A stretch of DNA of 64,000 nt, taken from positions 1 to 64,000 of the forward strand of contig DASZME010000008.1 of assembly GCA_035551995.1 (NCBI GenBank), in the 5' to 3' direction. This DNA is from RYN-428 sp035551995. Its GTDB lineage: Bacteria; Planctomycetota; Phycisphaerae; Tepidisphaerales; Tepidisphaeraceae. A model generated the notes under the pieces. The model was not told where the DNA came from, did not search any database, and saw only the letters and a list, made by a program, of their open reading frames with translations. A program made the translations under genes and the position numbers. This document shows, one piece after another, positions 19,429 to 27,790 of this stretch. Position 1 is the stretch's first letter, and every line of letters begins with the position of its first letter.

Positions 19429-20199
19429 CTAGACCAGCCTTACCGCCACGCCCGCCTCCGCGAGGAACTTCTTCACGTCTGCGACGGTGTACTGATTGAA
19501 GTGAAAAATACTCGCGGCCAGCGCCGCGTCGGCATGTCCTTCGCGCAAGACGTCCAGAATATGCCGCGGCGATCCCGCTCCGCCGCTGGCCACCACGGGA
19601 ATCTTCACCGCATCGCTGACGGCCGCCGTCATTTCCAGATCATACCCGGCGGTTGTCCCATCGGCGTTCATGACGTTGAGCACGATTTCCCCCGCCCCAA
19701 GCCGCTCGGCTTCCTTCACCCAGTCCATCACTTTGATTCCGGTCCCGACGCGCCCGCCGGAGACGAACACTTCCCAAATTTCAATTCCATCCTTCGTTAC
19801 CCGATTGGCGTCCAGCCCCAACACTGTCGCGCATCGGCCGAATTTACGCGAGATATCGGCGAGGAGTTTCGGATTTTTCACGCCGGCGGAATTGACGCTC
19901 ACCTTCTCCGCGCCCGCCTGGATCAGCCGGGTGGCGTCGTCGAGGGTGCGAATTCCGCCGCCCACCGTCAGCGGCATAAATACCTGCTCGACCACTTTGC
20001 GGACAAGATCCGCCATGATCTCGCGACCCTCATGGCTTGCGGTGATATCGTAAAAGACGAGTTCATCCGCCCCCTGATCCTGATATCGGCGAGCCTGCTG
20101 CACCGGATCCCCGGCATCGACATGGTCAAAAAATTTCACGCCTTTGACGACGCGCCCTTTGTCAACGTCCAGGCACGGAATGATTCGCTTGGTGAGCAA
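19429..20199 (-). CDS. hisF: Imidazole glycerol phosphate synthase, cyclase subunit HisF
   Basis: 256 residues, full length. HisF with HisH makes imidazole glycerol phosphate and AICAR in histidine synthesis. The (beta-alpha)8 barrel starts with the standard 'KRIIPCLDVDKGRVVKG' (catalytic Asp11) and includes 'GLDANRV' near the second catalytic Asp (about 130), 'VGGGIRT' and 'ASGGAGS' phosphate loops. The start codon is TTG (MLTKR...), placed only 1 nt after the 3' end of tRNA-His; no Shine-Dalgarno site is possible outside the tRNA. hisH and other his genes are not in the window. Followed by hrpA 19 bp later. Confidence 0.95.
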   Translation of the reverse strand: MLTKRIIPCLDVDKGRVVKGVKFFDHVDAGDPVQQARRYQDQGADELVFYDITASHEGREIMADLVRKVVEQVFMPLTVGGGIRTLDDATRLIQAGAEKVSVNSAGVKNPKLLADISRKFGRCATVLGLDANRVTKDGIEIWEVFVSGGRVGTGIKVMDWVKEAERLGAGEIVLNVMNADGTTAGYDLEMTAAVSDAVKIPVVASGGAGSPRHILDVLREGHADAALAASIFHFNQYTVADVKKFLAEAGVAVRLV

Positions 20200-20200
20200 G

Positions 20201-20274
20201 GGTGACCGACGGGATTCGAACCCGCGACGTCCAGGACCACAACCTGGCGCTCTACCAACTGAGCTACGGCCACC
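20201..20274 (-). tRNA. tRNA-His (GTG anticodon)
   Basis: Read on the minus strand: a 7-bp acceptor stem (GTGGCCG/CGGTCAC with one G-U), D arm GCTCAGTTGGTAGAGC, anticodon stem-loop CCAGG-TTGTGGT-CCTGG with anticodon GTG, and T arm CGGGTTCGAATCCCG. A G precedes the acceptor stem at 20274 opposite a discriminator C at 20201, the His-specific G-1 feature. CCA is not encoded. hisF begins at 20199. Confidence 0.96.
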
Positions 20275-20652
20275 AACTATTTATGAAGCATCCGCTTTTC
20301 GACCACTTACATCCGTCGTCGTAATGCAACCGGACTGTCTGGAAAAAACTTGTTTGGGGCCAGAACCAGATCCGTTTGGCCAAAGTGTTCGGTATTTCGC
20401 CCGACTCTTCCGCCGATCGAACCAAAAATTCAAACCCTTCCTTCCGGCCGATCGTACGCCGATTCCAAACAGGGGTGCAACCCCGGCTGGGGACTGCTTC
20501 TTCCAGGCGAGAACTTAATTCACTCGCAAAGAGAGTTCCATCTTACCACTACACCGGAAAAAATCCAACCGGCATCGAACGACGCATCGCCCACGGAAAC
20601 AGGATGCATTCAGTGAGGAAAAAGATCGCGTCCGTCGAAATCTTCATGCCGC
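20275..20652. other. Intergenic region, no gene seen
   Basis: 378 bp between tRNA-His and the 3' end of the hypothetical gene at 20653. No open frame with a ribosome site was found. Minus-strand sequence at 20521-20557 reads like the 5' half of a tRNA (GTGTAGTGGTAAGATG) but no complete cloverleaf could be folded. The stretch should also contain the tRNA-His promoter; no clear pair of hexamers was identified. Confidence 0.5.
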
Positions 20653-21447
20653 TCACCAATCGCTGTCGCCTGAATCATCCGATTTCTGAAGGAACGCGAA
20701 AAAGCACATCCGCTCGACTCCCTCAACCATCCCACGAAGCAGGAACAGCTTGTAGAACCACGCCAGATCACGGTCCGTCGGCTCATCGGGGGGCGCCGAC
20801 GCGGAGCCGACGATGGCCGCCGGCGAGGCGCCCATGACGTATTCGCACAAATAAACGATGCTGATTTCGTCGGCGGTCAGCGTCGAGAGGACGAACACAT
20901 GATGCGTGCGGATCGGATCGCGAAGATACCGGTCGGCCATTTTTATCTCGATGGCGTCCAGCGCCGCCAGGTAAGCGAGCGTTTTGGGGTCCTGCTTCCA
21001 TTCAAGAGACTGCCTTTCGTCTTCCTGGAAGCCGGCGAGGGCGGCGTCGAAATGCGCTTGCAGCCGTTCGTAAAATGAATCGACCTGATCGCCCGCAAGC
21101 CAGCGCGCGATCATGACTTCGCCGGGCCGGCGGTGGATGTGATAATCATTGGTGGAGAACTCGCGCGCCGCGGGCAGGTTCAGCAGGTCCGCCGCCTCCG
21201 CCGCCGATTGCGCCGGCAGGACCGGACTCTCTTCGGAGCGCGATCTTTCCAGCTTGATCATTCCGCGTTGAATGTCCCTGGCAAGCTGTGGATCGAATCC
21301 CGTCAGGAACTCGGCGTCGAACTTCGTGTGTCCCTCGAAAACCGCCGCGATGTCGGCGTGGATGCGGAATTCGTCGGCCTTCTCGCGCGCCTGCTTGGCC
21401 GGATCGAGGGAACGCTCCGCGGGATCTTCCTCTGGTTCGTCGAACAT
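20653..21447 (-). CDS. Hypothetical protein
   Basis: About 264 residues starting MFDEPEEDPAE; a GTG 9 nt upstream is an alternative start. The N-terminal 60 residues are acidic and charged, the middle is helical ('HIHRRPGEVMIARWLAGDQVDSFYERL'-like, about 105-130), and the C-terminus has 'DEISIVYLCEYVMGASPAAIVG' and aromatic helices. No signal peptide, no clear membrane segment, no recognised family. It stands alone, between ogt and the tRNA-His region, in the same orientation as both. Confidence 0.65.
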   Translation of the reverse strand: MFDEPEEDPAERSLDPAKQAREKADEFRIHADIAAVFEGHTKFDAEFLTGFDPQLARDIQRGMIKLERSRSEESPVLPAQSAAEAADLLNLPAAREFSTNDYHIHRRPGEVMIARWLAGDQVDSFYERLQAHFDAALAGFQEDERQSLEWKQDPKTLAYLAALDAIEIKMADRYLRDPIRTHHVFVLSTLTADEISIVYLCEYVMGASPAAIVGSASAPPDEPTDRDLAWFYKLFLLRGMVEGVERMCFFAFLQKSDDSGDSDW

Positions 21448-21583
21448 ATGCTCCACTCACGTAGCCAGGTCGCGTCGCAAAATCCCGCGGCACGCCAGGG
21501 CAAAAAATATCATGTCCAGCCGCCGCTGCCATGTCGGGCATTCGCCGTAGATCGGGCGATGGTTCGCTCCGGCGTTTGATTGG

Positions 21584-22138
21584 TCAAGCGAGCGCCATTT
21601 CACGTTGAACGCCGTTGGCTTGCGCTTCGCGATTTAATAGCGCTCGTTTTCGATCGACGCCTCCCGCATACCCGCTGATTTTACCGTCCGCGGCGATCAC
21701 TCGATGACACGGTACGACCACTCCGACGGGATTCGTCGCACAGGCGCGGGCCACCGCCCGCGATGCAGTCGGGTGACCAATACGGGCGGCGATCTGGGAA
21801 TAACTGGCGGTGTGGCCGGTCGGAATTTCACGCAGCGCTTTCCACACCCGCTTTTGGAATGGCGTTCCGGCCATGTCCAGGGGCAAATCGGTCTCCGTGC
21901 CCGGCCGCTCGATCCGCTCGATAATTTCCTCGATCCAGCCGTTCATTTCGGCGTCGGCGCCGCCGGGCGATGCGGCCGGAAAATCGTCCTTTATCCGCTG
22001 CTCTAAATCCGCGACGCCGTCGCCGAACGAGACGGCGCAGACGCCGCGACGACTGGCCGCGACGAGGACAAATCCGATCGAACTATCTTTGATGGCGTAT
22101 CGCACGTCGCTGCCGCGTTGAACATTTGGGTTTGTCAT
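21584..22138 (-). CDS. ogt: Methylated-DNA--protein-cysteine methyltransferase
   Basis: 184 residues. The protein removes alkyl groups from O6-alkylguanine by irreversible transfer to its own Cys. The active site is P-C-H-R-V at 143-147 (Cys144), preceded by the helix-turn-helix 'TPFQKRVWKALREIPTGHTASYSQIA' region (about 92-118) and 'RAVARACATNP' with the Arg finger. Residues 1-85 match the alpha/beta N-terminal domain of Ada-C/Ogt. No AraC-like or AlkA domain is attached. It is the only direct-reversal gene here; the mutasome cassette lies 37 kb away. Confidence 0.92.
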   Translation of the reverse strand: MTNPNVQRGSDVRYAIKDSSIGFVLVAASRRGVCAVSFGDGVADLEQRIKDDFPAASPGGADAEMNGWIEEIIERIERPGTETDLPLDMAGTPFQKRVWKALREIPTGHTASYSQIAARIGHPTASRAVARACATNPVGVVVPCHRVIAADGKISGYAGGVDRKRALLNREAQANGVQREMALA

Positions 22139-22387
22139 GGCGAAGTTCCCGTAAAGTTGTCATCGATTTCCAACCATCCGATGGCATTCCACCCCACAGT
22201 ATATAGGGCGCGATCGAATGATCCATTCCCGGTGCGTCGGATGTGAATGATCGCCGCCCGATCGGCGTTCTTCGCTCGCAACTTCGTGGCAACAGCTAAG
22301 GGAGAATGGGGTAATTGATAGTTGAATGACATCCTTGCCGAGCGATGAAGCCAACGCAGGGAACCGCAAGGACGGAAAGGGACAGGT

Positions 22388-23722
22388 ATGCTAAGGATCG
22401 ATGGCGGCCGCTCCCGTTTTTGTGACGGGTTTTCACGGCGAAACTTTCTGAAGATCGGCGCGCTCGGCTTTGCCGGGCTGTCGTTACCCCAGATCCTCAA
22501 GGCCGAGGCGGCGGCGGGCGTTGCCCATCCGCACAAGGCCGTCATCATGATCTTTTTGCCGGGGGGGCCGGCTCACCAGGATATTTTCGATCTCAAGCCG
22601 CAGGCGCCGTCGGACATTCGCGGCGAATTTCAGCCGATCAAAACCAATGTCGCGGGGATCGAGATTTGCGAACTGCTGCCGATGCTGGCAAAGCGGGCCG
22701 ATCGGTATTCGATCATTCGGTCGATGGTCGGCTGCACCGGAGACCATGACGCCTTTCAATGCCAAACCGGCCGCAGTCATCGGAATATGCCGCCGGGCGG
22801 GTGGCCGTCGCTTGGGTCTTGCGTGGCGAAGCTTCAGGGGCAATTCGACCCGGCGGTTCCCGCGTTCGTGGGATTGGCGCCGAAGATGGGCGAGATGCGC
22901 TGGGCCGATCCGGGGCAGCCGGGATATCTCGGACCCGCTTACGCGCCGTTCAAGCCGTCCGGCGATGGCATGGACGACATGGTTCTCAATGGCGTCACGC
23001 TCGATCGCCTCTCCGATCGTCGGGCGCTGCTCGGCAGCCTGGACCATTTCCGCCGCGATGTCGATGGCAGCGGCATGATGGAAGGGATGGACGCCTTTAA
23101 CCAGCAGGCCATGGGACTGTTGACTTCGAGCAAGCTCGCCAAGGCGCTGGATTTGAATAACGAAGATCCGCGCGTCGTCGAGCGTTACGGCAAAGGTGAT
23201 CCGCGAAATCGCGACGACGGCGGTCCCCGGCTCACGTCGAATTTTCTCGTCGCCCGCCGGCTGGTCGAAGCCGGGGCGCGATGCGTCACGCTGGCGTTTA
23301 GCCGATGGGATCACCACGGCAGAAATTTCCCGCAGCTGCGCGAAGATCTTCCCCTGCTGGATCAAGGCCTCAGCGCTCTTCTGGATGACCTTCGGGATCG
23401 CGGCCTGGAAAATGACGTGTCGGTGATCGTGTGGGGCGAATTCGGACGCTCGCCGATCATCAACAAAAACGCCGGCCGCGACCATTGGCCGCGCGTCTCC
23501 TGTGCGTTGATGGCCGGCGGAGGGATGAAACACGGCCAAGTCATCGGCGCCACCGATCGCCTGGGAGGCGAAGCCGTCGCTCGTCCGGTGCAGTTCGGCG
23601 AGGTATTCGCGACGCTGTACGACAATCTTGGAATCGACGTAAACAAAATCACGTTCCCCGACCTGAGCGGCCGTCCGCAATATCTTGTCGATGGCTGCCA
23701 GCCGATGAAGGAATTCGCGTGA
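22388..23722 (+). CDS. DUF1501 protein, Tat-type leader (paralogue A)
   Basis: 444 residues. DUF1501 proteins are exported planctomycete proteins with an alkaline phosphatase/sulfatase-like fold; their reaction is unknown. The N-terminus carries a twin-arginine-like leader S-R-R-N-F-L-K followed by a hydrophobic stretch (about residues 17-38). Family landmarks are 'IFLPGGPAHQDIFDLKP', 'CVTLAFSRWDHHG', 'VIVWGEFGRSP' and 'GRDHWP'. It is strongly similar along its length to the next gene, a tandem duplicate. The start follows a purine-rich GGAAAGGGACAGG. First gene of a plus-strand series running to 32961. Confidence 0.88.
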   Translation: MLRIDGGRSRFCDGFSRRNFLKIGALGFAGLSLPQILKAEAAAGVAHPHKAVIMIFLPGGPAHQDIFDLKPQAPSDIRGEFQPIKTNVAGIEICELLPMLAKRADRYSIIRSMVGCTGDHDAFQCQTGRSHRNMPPGGWPSLGSCVAKLQGQFDPAVPAFVGLAPKMGEMRWADPGQPGYLGPAYAPFKPSGDGMDDMVLNGVTLDRLSDRRALLGSLDHFRRDVDGSGMMEGMDAFNQQAMGLLTSSKLAKALDLNNEDPRVVERYGKGDPRNRDDGGPRLTSNFLVARRLVEAGARCVTLAFSRWDHHGRNFPQLREDLPLLDQGLSALLDDLRDRGLENDVSVIVWGEFGRSPIINKNAGRDHWPRVSCALMAGGGMKHGQVIGATDRLGGEAVARPVQFGEVFATLYDNLGIDVNKITFPDLSGRPQYLVDGCQPMKEFA

Positions 23723-23786
23723 AGTCTTGGATCGATCCGCGATAAGGCGGCCTGCATCGATCGCCTCTGGACGAAAGGATTGCCCA

Positions 23787-25106
23787 ATGTTGACGATTTA
23801 CGGAAACCGATCGCGTTTTTGCGACGGCGTCTCGCGGCGCAACTTTATGAAGATCGGCGCGCTCGGCGTCGCCGGCCTTTCGTTGCCGCAACTCCTCCGT
23901 GCCGAAGCCGTCGCGGGAAAACGAAATCCGCAAAAGGCCGTCATCATGGTCTATCTGCCCGGTGGACCGTCGCACCAGGATATGTTCGACCTCAAGCCCG
24001 ACGCGCCGGTCGATATTCGCGGCGAGTTCAGGCCAATTAAGACCAACGTCAATGGCATTCAAATCTGCGAGCACATGCCCGAGCTGGCCAAAATGATGGA
24101 CAAGCTCGCCATTATCCGCTCGCTGGTCGGGTCCGAAGGGCAGCACGACGCCTTCCAATGCCTGACCGGCCGGCAAAAACGCGGGATGCCGCCGGGCGGA
24201 TACCCGTCGCTGGGCGCCTGCGTCTCCAAGCTTCAGGGAAACTTCGACCCCGCCGTTCCGCCGTATATTTCCGTCGGCGGAAACATGTCCCGATTCGGCA
24301 ATGATTCCGGATTCCTCGGCGTGGCGCACGCGCCGTTCTCGCCGTCGGGTCCGGGAAAATCCGACATGGTTCTCAACGGCGTCACCCTCGATCGTCTCTC
24401 GGACCGCAAGTCGCTCCTGCAAAGCCTCGATACCTTCCGCCGCGACGCCGAATATTCTCACATGATCGACGGCATGGATGCGTTTGACCGCCAGGCGATG
24501 GATGTTCTGACTTCCGCCAAACTGGTCGGCGCGCTGGACATTACGCAGGAAAAGAAGGCCGTCCGCGACCGGTACGGCATCGGCCAGGGCAAGCAACGCG
24601 CCGGCCGATCGGCCGATTCGTTCCTGCTCGCCCGAAGGCTCGTCGAAGCCGGGGCGCGGTGCGTCACGCTTGCTTTTGGCGGATGGGATACGCATGGCAA
24701 AAACTTCAGCCATCTTAAGGAACAGTTGCCGCAGCTTGACGCCGGCCTGGCCGCGATGGTCAGCGATTTGCACGAACGCGGGCTGGACAAGGACGTATCG
24801 GTTCTTGTGTGGGGCGAGTTCGGCCGCAGCCCGAAGGTCAACATGACCGCGGGCCGCGATCACTGGCCGAAAGTCACGCAAGCCGTTGTTGCCGGCGGCG
24901 GAATGCGAATGGGACAAGTCATCGGCGCCACCGATCGCGACGCCGGAGATGTGTTCGCCCGGCCGGTACAGTTCAGCGAGGTCTTCTCGACGCTCTACCG
25001 CAACCTCGGGATCGATACGAACAAAACCACGCTGCCCGACCTCAACGGCCGGCCCCAATACCTTGTCGACGGCGGCAGCTCGCCGATTTCGGAACTGGTC
25101 GGATAA
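23787..25106 (+). CDS. DUF1501 protein, Tat-type leader (paralogue B)
   Basis: 439 residues, start ATG at 23787 with AAAGGA 8 nt upstream; an extension to 23727 has no family support. Leader 'SRRNFMKIGALGVAGLSLPQLL' positions 14-35 is Tat-like. Shared motifs with paralogue A include 'YLPGGPSHQDMFDLKPDAP', 'GGWDTHGKNF', 'LVWGEFGRSPKVN' and 'GRDHWPKV'. Presumed periplasmic. Tandem position and co-orientation with the DUF1549/1553 gene follow the usual planctomycete pairing of these families; what the pair does is not known. Confidence 0.9.
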   Translation: MLTIYGNRSRFCDGVSRRNFMKIGALGVAGLSLPQLLRAEAVAGKRNPQKAVIMVYLPGGPSHQDMFDLKPDAPVDIRGEFRPIKTNVNGIQICEHMPELAKMMDKLAIIRSLVGSEGQHDAFQCLTGRQKRGMPPGGYPSLGACVSKLQGNFDPAVPPYISVGGNMSRFGNDSGFLGVAHAPFSPSGPGKSDMVLNGVTLDRLSDRKSLLQSLDTFRRDAEYSHMIDGMDAFDRQAMDVLTSAKLVGALDITQEKKAVRDRYGIGQGKQRAGRSADSFLLARRLVEAGARCVTLAFGGWDTHGKNFSHLKEQLPQLDAGLAAMVSDLHERGLDKDVSVLVWGEFGRSPKVNMTAGRDHWPKVTQAVVAGGGMRMGQVIGATDRDAGDVFARPVQFSEVFSTLYRNLGIDTNKTTLPDLNGRPQYLVDGGSSPISELVG

Positions 25107-25145
25107 GACCCCGAAGAATGAAACTGTTTTAGATTCAAGGCATCC

Positions 25146-27659
25146 ATGCGATCATTCCTCGCTTTCGTCACATTCGCTGCCGTGATCCTCTGCGGCGGGA
25201 TCGCCCTCCGCGCGGCCGATCCCGCGCCGGCGGATGTCGGGGCGCTCAAGAACATCACGATCTACGCCGGAACCGAAGGCGCCGCGCCTTTGCGGATTCG
25301 CGGCGCCGATTCTCGCCAGCAGGTGAACGTCACCGGCGAATACGCGACCGGCGCCGTTCGCGATCTCACCCGCACCGCGAAATACGAAACGTCGCCTGCG
25401 GGGATCGTTCAAGTCGACGACAACGGCCTGCTCAGTCCACTTGCCGATGGTTCGACAACGCTGACGGTACGCACCAAAGACGGACACTTGGCCACCCTGG
25501 CCGTTACCGTTCAGCAGTTTAGCTCGCCCATCGCGGTTAACTTTCCCAACCAGATCGTCCCGATTTTCACCAAACTCGGATGCAACTCCGGCGGCTGCCA
25601 CGGAAAATCGGGCGGCCAAAATGGATTCCGCCTGTCTCTGCTCGGATTCGAGCCCACGGAAGACTACGAACATCTCGTGAAAGAAGCGCGCGGCCGTCGA
25701 ATTTTCCCGGCGGCGCCCGCACGCAGCCTGCTCCTGCTGAAAGCCACCGGAGCGCTTCCGCACGGCGGCGGCAAGCGCATGGATGTCGACAGCGACGATT
25801 ACCGCCGAATGGCGCGGTGGATCGCCCAAGGCATTCCATTCGGGAAACCCGAAGACCCGTTCGTCAGCGGCATCGACGTTTTCCCCGCTCAGCGCGTGAT
25901 GGCGCGCGGCGGCGAGCAGCAATTGGTCGTCACCGCCCGCTATAGCGACGGAACCGCCGAGGATGTCTCCCGGCAGGCCCTTTACGAACCCAACGAAAAA
26001 GAGATGGCCGCCGTCGATGCGACCGGCCATGTCGTCGTCAATCAACAGCCGGGCGACGTGGCGATCATGATCCGCTATCAGGGGAAGGTGGCGGTCTATC
26101 GCGCGATGCTGCCGCTGGGGGCGCCGGTGGATCATTTGCCGCCTGCGAAAAATTTCATCGACGATTTGGTTTTCAACAAGCTCAAGGCGGTGGGGATGCC
26201 GCCGTCGGCGGTCTGTTCGGATTCCACGTTTCTGCGGCGAGTGACCGTCGATATCGCCGGGCGATTCCCGACCGAGAAAGAGCTGACCGCGTTTGTGGCC
26301 GATACCGACGCGGCCAAGCGGGATAAGTGCATCGACCGCCTGGTCGACAGCAACGATTACGCCGACTACTTCGCCGATAAATGGAGCGCGCTGCTGCGCA
26401 ACAAGCGGACCAACGCCGGTTATGCGAAGGGGACGTTTGCGTTCCATGACTGGATTCGCGACAGCCTGCTGACCAACAAGCCTTACGATCAGTTCGTGCG
26501 CGAAGTCGTCACCGCCAGCGGCGACATCGACGAAAATCCGGCGGTGGCCTGGTATCGCCAGGTCAAGGACCCAACCGCGCAACTCGAAGACGTCGGGCAG
26601 CTTTTCCTCGGCATGCGCATGCACTGCGCCCAGTGTCATCATCACCCGTTCGAGCGCTGGAGCCAGCAGGATTATTATGGCTTCGCCGCGTTCTTCTCGA
26701 ACACCTCAATCAAGCAGAGTACGACCGGCGACGAAACCGTCTACCACCGTCGCGGCGTTGCGTCGGCGGTTAACCCGAAGACGCGCCTGTCGGTTAAGCC
26801 GGCAAGCCCGGGAGGCACGCCGCTGGAGCTTTCTCCCGACGACGATCCCCGTGTCGCTCTCGCGCAGTGGATGACGGCGCCGAGCAATCCGTTTTTCGCC
26901 AAATCGCTGGCCAACCGTTATTGGAAGCACTTTTTCGGCCGCGGAATCGTCGAGCCCGAGGACGACATTCGCGACACCAATCCGCCGACCAATCCGCAGT
27001 TGCTCGACGCCCTGGCCAGCCATTTCTCCGGCGGCGGCTTTGATCTGAAGGATCTGGTTCGGACGATCTGCCGATCGCAGGTCTACCAGCTCGATTCGAT
27101 TCCTAACGCGTTTAACGAGGTCGATAAACAGAATTTTTCGCGCTACTACCCCAAGCGGTTGGAAGCCGAGGTGTTGCTGGACGCCGTGACCACCGTCACC
27201 GGCGCCCCGTATAAATTCGAAAATCTCCCGGCCGGCACCCGAGCGGTGCAGTTGCCGGACAATTCGTTCAACCAGGCTTCTTATTTTCTGACCGTTTTCG
27301 GACGGCCCGATTCGGCCAGCGCCTGCGAGTGCGAGCGTTCGGGCGAAGCGAGCCTGGCGCAATCGCTTCATCTGCTGAACGCCCGCGAAATTCAGGACAT
27401 GCTCCAGATTCCTTCGGGCCGGGCGGCGAAGCTCGCTTCGGACAGCGCTCGAAGCGATGACGACAAACTCCGCGAGTTGTATCACCTGGCCTTCAGCCGC
27501 GATCCCGACATCAGCGAGATCGCCGCGGCCAAGGGTTACATCGAGCAAGCCGTCGGCAAGGCCGACGCCAAGCAGGACAAGCCGACGGTCGTGAGGCATG
27601 CTTACGAGGACATCGTCTGGGCGCTGCTCAACACGAAGGAATTTTCCTTCAATCATTGA
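25146..27659 (+). CDS. Secreted DUF1549/DUF1553 protein with haem-type motifs
   Basis: 837 residues with a signal peptide (about 1-23). Order of parts: a bacterial Ig-like domain (about 35-115), a cytochrome-like segment with C-x4-C-H ('CNSGGCH', residue 146), a second Ig-like domain (about 240-320), DUF1549 (about 330-535, with C-A-Q-C-H at 494-498 followed by HHPFERWSQQDYY) and DUF1553 (about 560-830, with 'NRYWKHFFGRGIVEPEDD'). These proteins are common in planctomycetes next to DUF1501 genes and are thought to be envelope haem proteins, without a known reaction. It lies 39 bp after DUF1501 paralogue B. Confidence 0.88.
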   Translation: MRSFLAFVTFAAVILCGGIALRAADPAPADVGALKNITIYAGTEGAAPLRIRGADSRQQVNVTGEYATGAVRDLTRTAKYETSPAGIVQVDDNGLLSPLADGSTTLTVRTKDGHLATLAVTVQQFSSPIAVNFPNQIVPIFTKLGCNSGGCHGKSGGQNGFRLSLLGFEPTEDYEHLVKEARGRRIFPAAPARSLLLLKATGALPHGGGKRMDVDSDDYRRMARWIAQGIPFGKPEDPFVSGIDVFPAQRVMARGGEQQLVVTARYSDGTAEDVSRQALYEPNEKEMAAVDATGHVVVNQQPGDVAIMIRYQGKVAVYRAMLPLGAPVDHLPPAKNFIDDLVFNKLKAVGMPPSAVCSDSTFLRRVTVDIAGRFPTEKELTAFVADTDAAKRDKCIDRLVDSNDYADYFADKWSALLRNKRTNAGYAKGTFAFHDWIRDSLLTNKPYDQFVREVVTASGDIDENPAVAWYRQVKDPTAQLEDVGQLFLGMRMHCAQCHHHPFERWSQQDYYGFAAFFSNTSIKQSTTGDETVYHRRGVASAVNPKTRLSVKPASPGGTPLELSPDDDPRVALAQWMTAPSNPFFAKSLANRYWKHFFGRGIVEPEDDIRDTNPPTNPQLLDALASHFSGGGFDLKDLVRTICRSQVYQLDSIPNAFNEVDKQNFSRYYPKRLEAEVLLDAVTTVTGAPYKFENLPAGTRAVQLPDNSFNQASYFLTVFGRPDSASACECERSGEASLAQSLHLLNAREIQDMLQIPSGRAAKLASDSARSDDDKLRELYHLAFSRDPDISEIAAAKGYIEQAVGKADAKQDKPTVVRHAYEDIVWALLNTKEFSFNH

Positions 27660-27682
27660 ACTCGTCCGGCGGAAGAAGAATG

Positions 27683-27752
27683 ATCCACGAAGGTCGCGAA
27701 GGACACGAAGGGGATTTTCTTCTCCGTCTCCATCGTGGTCTTTGTGGTATTT
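27683..27752. repeat. Imperfect inverted repeat of the CCACGAAGG family
   Basis: Left arm ATCCACGAAGG at 27683-27693 and nearby CGAAGGACACGAAGG; right arm CCATCGTGG at 27730-27738 followed by TTTGTGGTATT. The left arm is the same word as the one bounding the insertion inside dnaE2 (63570-63580). It lies between the DUF1549/1553 gene and the next gene and would form a hairpin in the intercistronic RNA. Confidence 0.6.
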
Positions 27753-27790
27753 TTTTTGGCGCCCCGCCGTTCGGCGGCCGGAGAGCGAAT

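Noticed and set aside
20521..20557. tRNA-like sequence upstream of tRNA-His
   Set aside because: The minus strand contains a convincing tRNA 5' half (GTGTAGTGGTAAGATG), but the anticodon loop lacks U33 and no T arm or acceptor 3' strand could be paired. At best a decayed tRNA.
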